Assembly (NCBI GenBank): GCA_030063045.1
Contig: JAQSEB010000041.1
Span: forward strand, 4,147,501-4,211,500
Reading direction: 5' to 3'
Length of the DNA stretch: 64,000 bases
Source: Pratylenchus scribneri
Taxonomy: Eukaryota > Nematoda > Chromadorea > Rhabditida > Pratylenchidae
Below are positions 54,874-64,000 of this stretch, piece after piece. Made by a program: the position numbers and the translations under genes. The notes under the pieces were generated by a model. That model made no database searches, was not told the DNA's origin, and worked only from the letters and a program-made list of their open reading frames with translations. Positions within the stretch are counted from its first letter, which is position 1. Every line of letters begins with the position of its first letter.

Positions 54874-56270
54874 ATGAATCAACAAGAAAGATTCGTAAAA
54901 AAATGGAATGAAATATGCAAAAATGAGGAAGAAATTTCATCGAAAAAGCGCAAAATCGAAGAAGAAATTTCATCGAAAAAGCGCAAAATGAAAGAAGAAA
55001 AGCAAAAAATGATGGATGAAATTATGAAGGAAATGTCTGAAAAGGATGAAGAAAATGACAAATTTAAAAAACGTGGATTAAAAATGAAGATGGCAAAAAT
55101 GGAGGCTGATTTGAAAGCGGTTTTAATTTTAATAAATATTTAATTTTATTTATTTTATTTCATTTTATTATAGCATAATGTATCAATTCATCGTCGAAAA
55201 ATGCCAGCCGAATTAATTACTGAATTGTTCAGCTCATTGCCATTTGAAAATGCTTATGAATTGCTTGAAAAAATGCCAAATGGCATTTTAGCAAGGAATG
55301 TTCTAAAAAATTAACAACATCATAAAAATGGTGAAATATTTATTTCAAATTATGTAAATTAATGAATATTTCAGGCAATGAAATGCAACAAATTTAATGC
55401 AGCAGATTGTGGGTCAAAATTGATAATATCTGAAGATGGATTAATCGCTAGGCATTCTGGCCCAGATGGTAAAAAATAGTTTATGAAAATTAGTGGAATA
55501 TTAAAATAATTTTTTAGGATTTAATTCCGTTCGAGCAAGTATGCCTATTCCATCATTCAATTTGGATACTAACAAACCATCAATTGTATTATATTTTGAA
55601 ATGCAAATACTCAACAAAATTAGGTTATTTAATTTGATTTTATAATTTTATCTGAAAATGATAAATAAAAATTTATGTATTTTATAATATATAATTAAAA
55701 ATGCAAAAATATTTTACATTTTTATTTTATTATTCGAAATCATTAGTTAATTAATAATTTTTTTATTTAGCCGTGGCGGCATTCTCACTGGATTTTGTAC
55801 TGATCAATTTCCATTAGAAGACAGTAGTAATTGGGTTAATGATGGAGAATCGAATAATATAATTATGATTGGATGCAAACAAGGGATGTTTATTGGTGAT
55901 CTAGCTGAGATAAAATTTGAAAATACCGAAGGATGGTTCATGAATGGAGATGTCATTGGAATTGGCTTGGTCAAACATTCCCAAACAAATTCTTCAATGG
56001 AATGCTTTGCCACCTGGAATGCCCAATTACTGGGTAATATAAATAAAATATTATTATCATATAAAATATACTGTAATTTAAAAAAAGCTCAAAAATTAAA
56101 ATAATATTTTCCGAAAAAATTTTGATTTAGGGAAGGCTGAATTGCCAGAAAAATTCCTCAGACTCCAAATTTTTCCGGTTGTCCATTTGGTGCATCAAGG
56201 CAATTCAATTCGTACTAACTTCGGAAAGGAGGAATGGCAATTCAAAGAATTCAACAAATTACTTCAATGA
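54874..56270 (+). pseudogene. SPRY-domain gene copy 2, one frameshift
   Basis: Exons 54874-55119, 55174-55330, 55375-55468, 55518-55623, 55771-56033 and 56131-56270. Exon 1 is a Lys/Glu-rich coiled coil with a duplicated EEISSKKRK unit. Exon 2 has the MPAELITELFSSLPFEN block, then runs into TAA because of one extra base in an A6 run near 55306-55311; after a 1-nt shift it stays in phase with exon 3. The later exons are intact and carry the SPRY core (GDVIGIGLVKHSQTNSSMEC, FATWNAQLLG) and end NFGKEEWQFKEFNKLLQ. It would be about 334 aa if whole. A single homopolymer indel could be a sequencing error. Confidence 0.75.
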
Positions 56271-56862
56271 AGAAAGTGCAAAAAAGATAAAAGAATCATC
56301 ACAATCTCTCGACATCGACAGTCGACATTTTATTTAACATTTGTTTTATTATCCATAGATAATATATTCATTATTTGATAATTTTGTGGAAAAGACGTTA
56401 TTTTACTTTTTATTTACTTTAATAATTTATTCATTTACCCATAAAAATTTTTATGATAAAATTATTCATTATAATTCAATAAAAACAAATGTTTCTTTTA
56501 TTTGTTTTTCGTTCTTTTTCATATTTTTGCAATAAATATTTCGGTTTTACATAACAATAATTATCGTTTTCAAATTTTATCAAAAAATTGCGGAATGAAA
56601 TTTTCAAATCATGATTTGCGGATCATATCAAAATTTTATAAATTAAATTTTAATTTGAGAAAATTTAAAGAGCAAATCAAATGTCTTTAGATACCATTAC
56701 TCCGATAACTTAAACTATAATCTTAACCTGACCTTTAAAACCAATCCTGATGAGTACCGATTTTATTATGGCCAATTTATTTAAACAAACAAACGATTAT
56801 TTTTTGACTTCTTAAAAATTATTTAATAGGTAAACTCCCCTCCTAATTTTTCTTATTTTTAG

Positions 56863-57093
56863 GCAGGTTTTCAACAAATACCAAATGTCGAAGTATTTAT
56901 TTTGGGGAATGAATTAACCAATGAAGTGTTGACATTTTCTCACAAAAATGAGGACTTTTTAAAAATTGGAAGGAACAAGAGGAGAGTAAAATGTAAAATT
57001 CAAGATCATCATTCATCAATTGCGAATTGCGATACGGGAAAACTTAATACTAAAAGCACCATTATTGTAAACACATATATAACCTGCAAATAA
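56863..57093 (+). CDS. Orphan 3' exon
   Basis: After a good acceptor (TTATTTTTAG ending 56862) a 76-codon frame runs to a stop (AGFQQIPNVEVFILGNELTN...CKIQDHHSSI...). It has the composition of a real last exon. I found no convincing upstream exon in 56280-56850, and no domain is recognised. The 57100-57720 stretch after it has no gene. Confidence 0.4.
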   Translation, partial: AGFQQIPNVEVFILGNELTNEVLTFSHKNEDFLKIGRNKRRVKCKIQDHHSSIANCDTGKLNTKSTIIVNTYITCK

Positions 57094-57723
57094 ATAATTG
57101 TGTTCTCATATTCAATTTTAATTCCTCTCTCGAATGAGCTATCATTCGACCATATCCGAACCAATACCATAAACTTCAATTTTTCATTTTTTCAAACATT
57201 TTCAAAAATTAAGGAATTAAATCCTCAATTTTACCAATTTTTGAAGGGAATGATTCCCTAATAGAAATCAAAAAAAGTATTTATTATTTACGCTATTTGC
57301 TCTTTATGTTGCAGTTGCAGTAGAAAAAAAAGAAATAAATTAATTGTATTTATACAGTTTCGAGAAAAAAAAATTATTTCCCGGAAATAACACTGATTTC
57401 ATAAAATAAATAAATGATTTATATAGCAATTTTAATTTATTTTAAAATAGCATAAAAAGTTGAAAAAAAAAAATAATTTATTTTTCCAAATTTAATTGCC
57501 ACCAATGGACTGAAGAGAGAATGGAGACTTTTATGTGAAATGTCGATGATTGATTAATAAATTGGAAATAATGATAATTTCTATTTTATAAAAATAAAAA
57601 AGGTTTGATAGGAAAATAAATGAAAACCGGTGCTAAAATTAAAAAAATTGAAAAATAAATGTTCCATATATTAGTAGATGGAAAACAATCAGTCATGATG
57701 AATTCTTGTCCTCATCAATCAAT

Positions 57724-58619
57724 TTATTGGAGCAAAAAATTGCGATCTCCTTCAGCCTGTCCAAATTGTTGTTGTTGCTGATCATCATCATCAATGCCAA
57801 CAATAATATTGTTGTCCTGCGGTTGATTATTTTGTTGTTCACGGCGATTATCTTCATTTGCTTCATTTCCTTGTTTCAAACCCAATTTTGCGGCGATAAC
57901 AGCTCCAATTGCTGCAAGTAAAGGACCAGCCCAAATCTGTAAATTTTTCATTTCAAATTAATTTATATTTGAAAATATTTTCAAAAATTATAATTAAAAA
58001 ATAAGACCAACTTAAATCTGAAAATTTGAATTTAAAATATTTAATTTAAATTTTTGAAAATTTGAATTTATCCAAAATTACAGAAAAATTTTTTGAAATT
58101 TTTACATTAGGATAGGACAGCCCAAATCTTTTAATTTTGCTTTATAATTTTTTTTTAATTTAATTAGAAATATTTTTGAAAATAAATTCCAAAAATAATT
58201 TAAAATTTTTAAAAATTTTATTTAAATTAAACTGACCAAAAAGACTTCACAGGCACTAATGAATCCATTGAACACCCGTGTGATTTTCTCTTCTGCTTTC
58301 TCATTATTGCCTAATACATCGATGTGCTGACGCAATTGGCCAATCTTTTTATTTATTTAATTTAATTATTATATTATATTTTATTTTTCCTTGCTTACTT
58401 CACTTTGAATGGCGTGAAACATTTCATCGATTGTTTTGTTGCCGCTTCCATGCCCACCGGGATGATGCGGTTTTGTTGGCTGAACTAAAATTTTTTCAAA
58501 GTATAGAATAGATAATTGAATTTTAGTGTTGCCATTTCATTGCTTACTTAGGCCATTTCTTTTGTGTTTAGCTCAATAAGAAGTGAAATTATCCAGAAAG
58601 AGAATATACGATATACCAT
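57724..58619 (-). CDS. Small secreted/membrane protein, Gln/Asp-rich tail
   Basis: Exons 58619-58548, 58479-58399, 58344-58237 and 57936-57724 are all phase 0. Exon 1 reads as a signal peptide (MVYRIFSFWIISLLIELN). Exon 2 has HHPGGHGSGNKTIDEMFHAI, exon 3 an amphipathic helix-like part (IGQLRQHIDVLGNNEKAEEK) and exon 4 a hydrophobic Ala/Gly span (WAGPLLAAIGAVIAAKLGL) then a DDDDQQQQQ tail. The problem is a TAA at 58550-58548 directly before the exon 1 donor GTAAGC. Either exon 1 ends differently, exon 1 belongs to the upstream gene only, or the gene is damaged. The family is unknown. Confidence 0.5.
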
Positions 58620-60483
58620 TTTAAAGTCCAAAGTGTCCTTCCTCTTTTTGTATTCTAAATATAAAATTCAGCTTTAAAAGTAATTAAATCAAATTTTTTG
58701 AGGAAAATTTCTTTATCTTACAAATTGTTTTAAATTTACACAAAAAAGTAAAGATACTACTTTTACTGAAAATTTTAGAGTATCCAAAATCCAAATGGTA
58801 TATCGCCTTCCTGAACTGGTTGCATACTTTTTGTTGAACTATTATATTAGCCAAAAGAAAAACAAAAGTACTGAATTTCGTATTGTTTTGAGGAAATAAT
58901 TTAAAAGACGACAAATTTTTAAAATATAATTTTAAATTAATAGAACATTTTAATTTAAAAGCAATTTAAATTGGAGAATATTAATTTAATTAATTATTTT
59001 TTTTACCATTTTCTTCATATGCAACTTTTTCAAATTTGGTTCCACCGAGCAAAGACGTTGTTATTGTTCCATTGTTAAAGAAGATAAAGGAAATCTAAAT
59101 CCAAGTTTATTTTCCAATTAATCATTTTCCAATAACCTCAACATTATTCGGTGGAAATCCTTTCTCCAATTCCATACAGAAACCGTCAACAATAAATTTG
59201 CTGATTCCTTCTCCTAAAGGACAATCATTTGGGCTGAGCAAATGTGTATCCGATTGACCATCATAAATCAATGTGATGCTTAATTGGAAATAAAAGTTAT
59301 AATTTTTAAATATTTTTGTTAAACATGATCAGAAAAATGATCAATTTTTAAATTGTTTCGAATATAAGAAATGTAGTATTTACTAAAAATACATATATAA
59401 TATAAATTAGTATAATGAAATGTTAGCTAATATTATGGTATCATTATAGCTCGGATAAGTAGAAATTGTGAAAAATAAGAAATTTAATTGATACTTATAT
59501 ATGTTACAGCGAATATTGGAAATTAGCGAATTCCGGAATTAGCTAGGCATTTGTGGCCAGCTAATCTTGTAAATCTCTGCTTCTAGGCATCGTACAGAAT
59601 CGAGAGTAGACTCATTCGAATCGGCATGATAGATTTATTATATGAAATTTCAATATCAGACGTCCCTGACCCCTAGCCCCAGCCCTAACCTAACCCTAGA
59701 ACCCATGTCGACCCTATCCTAACCCTAATAACCCTAGTTGAAATTTCACATAGTAAATAGACTCTGCTGAATCGAATAAGCTCACTCACGTCACGAGTCT
59801 CTACGTGTCTAGAAGCCGAGATTTCCAAAATTAGCTTACCAAATTGCCTAGCTAATTATGGAATTAGCTAATTTCCAATATTTTCTATTACATATACAAC
59901 ATATATATATATATACTTTCGCGTCCCCTTTTTGAGTAAAGTAGGGAAAAGTGAAGGTCTCTTGTTTGGTTCATCAGGATTAGGGTCAGGGTCATTAAGG
60001 ATTATTAAGGGATGGATATCATCTACAGTAACCCTCTAATGATTTTAACCCTTATCTGAGGACCCTAAGGAGGACCTTCACGTTTTCCCATCTCAACAAA
60101 TGAAATGGATGCAAAGTACATAAATACAGTCCGATGTTGATCAGCTTTATGGCTATAAAAATATCTTGTACCAAAAATGGTTTAGCGATATTAATTCACA
60201 GTTGCAAAAAATTTAGTGCCAGGTATCAACAAATCAAAATTATATTGTATTTTATGCAATTTTTTTGTAATTTGTATAAAATAAACTTGAATTGAAGCAG
60301 ATTTCGAAAACGCGTTGGGCGATTTATGATCCAATGAATATATGATTTGCCCGATGGGAAGCGCAAAAAGCTAAAACTCAAATTTGCTGCAGGCAATGAT
60401 GATTCATCGTTGTTTTCGCCATTGGCAGAATATACGAAGATAATATGGAGGAAAATAAGAAGAATATAATTTAAGGCCCACAT
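58548..60483 (-). CDS. Secreted or anchored orphan protein
   Basis: Exons 60483-60287, 59278-59137 and 59094-59007 join in phase. Exon 1 has a clear signal peptide (MWALNYILLIFLHIIFVYS). The mature part includes FLRFPSGKSYIHWIINRP, ITLIYDGQSDTHLLSPNDC and ISFIFFNNGTITTSLLGGTK, which looks like a beta-rich extracellular domain; I do not recognise it. A fourth exon, 58654-58548, continues the frame (EYKKRKDTLDFKM..., then a hydrophobic stretch) to a stop, giving a possible C-terminal anchor. The same bases can also be the signal-peptide exon of the next gene. Intron 1 (1 kb) is filled by two foldbacks. Confidence 0.5.
59510..59890. repeat. Foldback with CCCTAA-like core
   Basis: The outer arms run GAATATTGGAAATTAGC / GCTAATTTCCAATATT, with CTAGGCA / TTGCCTAG and CTTCTAGGCA / CTAGAAGC inside. 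The centre is CCCCTAGCCCCAGCCCTAACC and CCTAACCCTAATAACCCTAG. It lies in an intron. Confidence 0.65.
59925..60095. repeat. Short foldback, GGGAAAAGTGAAGGTC ends
   Basis: GGGAAAAGTGAAGGTC on the left pairs with GACCTTCACGTTTTCCC on the right. The left flank TCCCCTTTTTGAG and the TTAGGGTCAGGG core resemble the 32454-32670 element, so they may be related. Confidence 0.55.
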
Positions 60484-60489
60484 TCTTAG

Positions 60490-61515
60490 AAAATTTCCTA
60501 AATATGTGTTTAAAAAATTAACAAATTCTTTTGAAAAAAATATCCTGGATAATTTTTATTATGCAATATAAAAGTGAATTGATTTTTTTATAAATATTCC
60601 CCATAAACATCTCAAATGGAATAAGATGAAAGTGGAATTGAGAAATAAATGAAAAGAGAATGGGCCTAGTGGGGCGATGACTGTTGTTATAGTGGTTTGG
60701 ATTGGATGCTAATCGATTGCTGCCAGCCGGCAGTGGCCAGAGCTCAAATGTGAGAGTAAAAATGAGAAGAAGGGAAGATATTAATAAAAATTACTTTTAA
60801 TTAAAAATAAATATTTAAATTTTAATATTTTTCATACAGATAGCCTAATTGTGATAAATTATTCTGCTTGAAAAATTGAAAAAATTTTTCCCGAATCAAG
60901 AATTCCATAGGCAATATTGCCTTTTACTCTGATGAGGAATCAATCCAACAATGGGGCGAGAGAAGAGGGATATTAAAAGGGTATTAAATATTTGAGGAAA
61001 TTATTATTTAAAAATTAGAAGAAATAAAAAAATTGACCCACTTTGGCACTGGAAAATTACAAAAATAAAAAAGAATTAATAATACCATATCAAAATCCAT
61101 TTTTTATTTTATTAATTATGAAAAAATAAAATTCAAATATTGCCCCAAGCAATTTTCCAATTTATTTAATAATTTTTCAACTTTAATCCGCATTTGTATT
61201 TGACTTATATTTTTTTATGGGAAAAAATAGAATTTCAATTCGCTAAAATGATTCTACCTAGCAAAAACGTTCACATTTTGTCGGCGCCTAAATAAATAGC
61301 GAATTTTCTTTGCAATCTACCTATCATTATTTCCAAAAGATTGGTCATCCTATTTTTCAATCATTTTCCAAATAAATTATAAAATCCTTCCATTTTTGCC
61401 TTCAATGATGAAAAAATATGAATATCATTTAATATTAATTAATTTAGATTTAAAAAATTGCTATTTTATTTAATTGAATAAAAAAAATAAATTGGAAAAA
61501 AGGTATTTTGGTAAA
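60490..61515. other. Spacer, duplicated 5' flank of SPRY copies
   Basis: No gene. The part of about 60835-61500 is repeated with divergence at about 63240-63966: TAGCCTAAT...GAAATTATTCGGCTT, TTTTACTCTGA.GA, CAATTTTCCAAT. It is the 5' flank of SPRY copies 3 and 4, giving a tandem unit of about 2.4 kb. Confidence 0.65.
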
Positions 61516-63105
61516 ATGGCCGACAAAGAGCTCACATTGAACGAGATTTTGGAAAATGGAATGGCCGAATTAAATGAGAAAATGGAAAAAGGAATGATCG
61601 AATTGAAGGAAGAAATGAAGAAAGGAATAGCCGAATTGACCGCGAAAATTAATGCAAAAATTGAAGCTGGTGAAAAACAAAATGGAGGCGGGAAGAATGA
61701 AAATGGAAGAAAAAGGAAAATTTTTGAAGAAGACGAACCAAATTCAAAGAAAAAGGTGGGTCGTTGAAATGAATTTTTTAGCCAATTCTGTGGTTCCATA
61801 AAAAATATATTTTTAAAATTTTCAAAAATTTTTACTAGATTTTTTCGAGGGCCATTCGATTCAGCTCATTGGGCTACATCGATTGAATTATAATATGCCT
61901 ATATTAAAAATATTTTGAAAATTTTCTTACCAAGATAGCATAATATGACAAAAAAAATGTCAAATTCCTGTCTGCACCCTCGAAAGTCGAAATCTCTAGA
62001 AAATAATTTTGAAAATTTTAAAAAATTTTTGGGATCATAATTCATGGATTACCGAATTTTGGATGCATTTAGTGAATAAACAAAATTTTTCAGCAGTCAA
62101 ATTTGTCGATTCAACGTCGACAATTGCCGGCTGAATTGCTTAATAAATTGTTCTCTTCATTGGCGCTAAACAATGCTATTGGGCTGCTGGCTAAAATGCC
62201 AAATGGTCTTTTGGCTAGGAATGTTCAAAAAATACTCAAAAATATAAAAATGGTAGAAAATTTGCATAATAAAATAATAATGGATTTTCTAGGAAATTAA
62301 AGCAAACAAATGGAATGAACATGACTGTGGGCCAAAATTGTCCATTTCCGAAGATGGACTTGTCATTGAACATTCCGGACCAAATGGTTAAAAAATTACA
62401 TTTTTAAATTTTATTAATTATTATTTTAAGATTGTAATTCTATTCGTTCTGTTTCGTCAATTCCAACAATTCATTTGGGCATCAATAAATCGATAATTAT
62501 GTGCTATTTTGAAGTGGAAATTCTCTCAATAAATTGGTATTATATTAATTAAATTTTTTTTAATTAATTTTATCTGAAAATTGAAATAGCAAAATTTGCG
62601 GACATAAAAATTGGAATAATCAAACTCAATATTCAGATATGGCATTAGGATTGGATTTTCTACCCAACAATTCCCATTGGACGACATGTCACTTGGAAAC
62701 GATAATTCTATCGGAATATACAAAAAACAAATGGAGATTGATGGATTCCACATATATGGAGATGAAGATGGATGTTTCGTTAAAGGAAGTGTGGTCGGCA
62801 TTGGTATAATCCGTTCAGCAGAAAATGGATCAATGCAATGTTTTTCCACATGCAATGGACAATTGTTGGGTAATAAAAAGGAATTAATATTTTGATTACA
62901 ATTTTTCCGAATTTCAGTGAAAGGAGAATTGCCTTCAAAATTTGCAACATTAGAACTTTTTCCGACTGTCAGTTTGCGATATAGTGGCCAATCAATCCGG
63001 GCCAATTTTGGAAAAGAAAAGTGGCAATTCAAACAATTCGACAAAGCTCTTGCATACAAGGGAAAATACAAAGAATTAATGAATCTGAATCTGATCGAAG
63101 AATAA
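61516..63105 (+). CDS. SPRY-domain protein, intact copy 3
   Basis: Exons 61516-61755, 62097-62252, 62293-62386, 62431-62536, 62649-62869 and 62918-63105 join in phase to 334 aa. Exon 1 is a charged coiled coil (NEILENGMAELNEKMEKGMI) with an RKRK basic patch. Exon 2 holds the family block QLPAELLNKLFSSLALNNAI, faintly F-box-like. Exons 3-6 form the SPRY domain (DCGPKLSISEDG, GSVVGIGIIRS, CFSTCNGQLLG, SIRANFGKEKWQFKQFD) with a longer acidic C-terminus. SPRY domains are protein-binding modules. There is no signal peptide, so a cytoplasmic or nuclear role is likely. Exon 2 has a NAGNAG acceptor (62091-62096). The exon 5 start is placed at the second possible AG, because the first gives a stop. 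Confidence 0.8.
61850..62045. repeat. Partial arm of the unc-87 intron element
   Basis: Lies in intron 1 of SPRY copy 3. It shares ATTCAGCTC...CGATTGA..TATAATATGCC, TATTAAAAATATTTT, CTTACCAAGAT and TCTGCACCCT with the right arm of the 6738-7350 element. Only one arm is present. Confidence 0.6.
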
Positions 63106-63966
63106 TTATGCATTGTATTTTGCATAAAGTTAATTCTATGTATTTTTATCAAATCTTCACCACAATTTATTCATTTATTTCTTAATAAATTTATATCAAG
63201 ACAATAAATCAAATCTTATTTTTAATTGAAAATAAATATTAAATTGTTATTATTTTTGGTCAATTAGCCTAATATTGAGAAATTATTCGGCTTAAAAAAT
63301 TCAAAATTTATTTCTCCAGCAAAAATCCATAGACATATTGTCTTTTACTCTGACGAATCCAATCCAGCAATTTTGGGTAGAGGAGAGGGGGAGGGGGAAT
63401 ATTGAAATTGAAATGGTATGGGAAATATTTGAATGAATGGGTAATAAAGAAACAATATAGAAATGAAAAATTAATCGGCATTTTCATCGAAGAAAAATCA
63501 CAAAAAAAAAGAAAAAGAATTAAAATCCCCATTATTATATTTAATTTAAATTAATATGGACAAATTCAAAAGTATGCCCCTGGCAATTTCCAATCATCTC
63601 AATAATTTTCCAAATTTTATTCAGCATTGGCACTTGATTTTGATGTTCCCTATTTAATTTTTAAATAAAAGTAGGTCATCTTCATTTCTTAAATGATTCC
63701 ATTTTGCTAAATCTATTGGAATATTTTCCATCAAAAATATTTTAAAATACCAATTTGTCCGCGGTTATAAAAAAAATTATAAATTGCGATTTTCTTTTCC
63801 AGAGTTATCTAACTTTAAAAAAGTTGTTCATCCTATTTTCCATCATTTTCCAAATAAAAAATACATAAATTTTTAAAGTAAAACATTTAAAATTAATTAG
63901 AAAAAGAAAAGCATTAATTTAATTCATTTACAAAATAAACATTTGAAAAACGACAATTTGCTAGAG

Positions 63967-64000
63967 ATGACTGAAAAAGAACAAAGTTTGAACGATATTA
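63967..64000 (+). CDS. SPRY gene copy 4, start only
   Basis: The ATG at 63967 begins MTEKEQSLNDI, matching MADKELTLNEI of copy 3, with the same duplicated 5' flank. The window ends here. Confidence 0.6.
   Translation, partial: MTEKEQSLNDI

Noticed and set aside
56502..56690. 62-aa frame before the orphan exon at 56863
   Set aside because: Phe/Asn/Lys-rich AT-driven frame with no ATG at its start and no donor in phase with 56863.
58684..58914. 76-aa minus-strand frame
   Set aside because: Lies in the intron between 59007 and 58654, with no start context, and is low in complexity.

Overview
The window is nematode genomic DNA. The background is very AT-rich, introns are short with TTTTCAG-type acceptors, and the recognisable genes belong to nematode families: an UNC-87-type calponin-like-repeat muscle protein, serpentine chemoreceptor-like GPCRs and a local SPRY-domain family. 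A plant-parasitic tylenchid such as Meloidogyne would fit the composition and the SPRY expansion, but the genus is inference. All exon models were built by hand from reading frame, splice phase and paralog comparison.

Layout. 1-2338 is intergenic with a hAT-type MITE. 2390-10106 (+) is a 13-exon unc-87 homolog, intact as read, whose eighth intron holds two mobile elements. 10780-17290 holds scrambled, decayed copies of unc-87 exons, one of them hit by a perfect palindromic element. 18320-22225 (+) is a 5-exon GPCR. 23174-24392 is its truncated tandem duplicate. 25000-27540 has SPRY-like gene relics and a Mutator-like foldback with a 9-bp target duplication. 28133-30202 (+) holds two small orphan genes. 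31618-32265 (+) is a cysteine-rich secreted peptide gene carrying a 110-bp hAT MITE at its intron/exon junction. 32454-35575 is repeat-dense. 36076-39977 (-) is a GPCR gene interrupted in a coding exon by a 1.17-kb hAT-type element and expanded by a 1.2-kb minisatellite. 41353-42729 (-) is a SPRY pseudogene. 43210-52965 is a complete, apparently very recent BEL/Pao LTR retrotransposon with an env-like region. 53711-54814 is a large foldback built of word arrays. 54874-56270 and 61516-63105 (+), plus a partial copy at 63967, are further SPRY genes; only the 61516 copy is intact over its full length. 57724-60483 (-) holds two overlapping or adjacent small secreted/membrane-protein genes.

The main theme is interaction between genes and inverted-repeat DNA elements. 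Several elements have exact target duplications, sit in or beside exons, and carry termini made of short tandem words that differ from family to family. The two most striking cases are the MITE that regenerates a splice acceptor at 32158 and the foldbacks that share one sentence-like layout (GGGACRTTTC plus a repeated word). The retroelement encodes gag, pol and env-like protein in one frame broken by three stop codons, and has a 5' ORF with no AUG.
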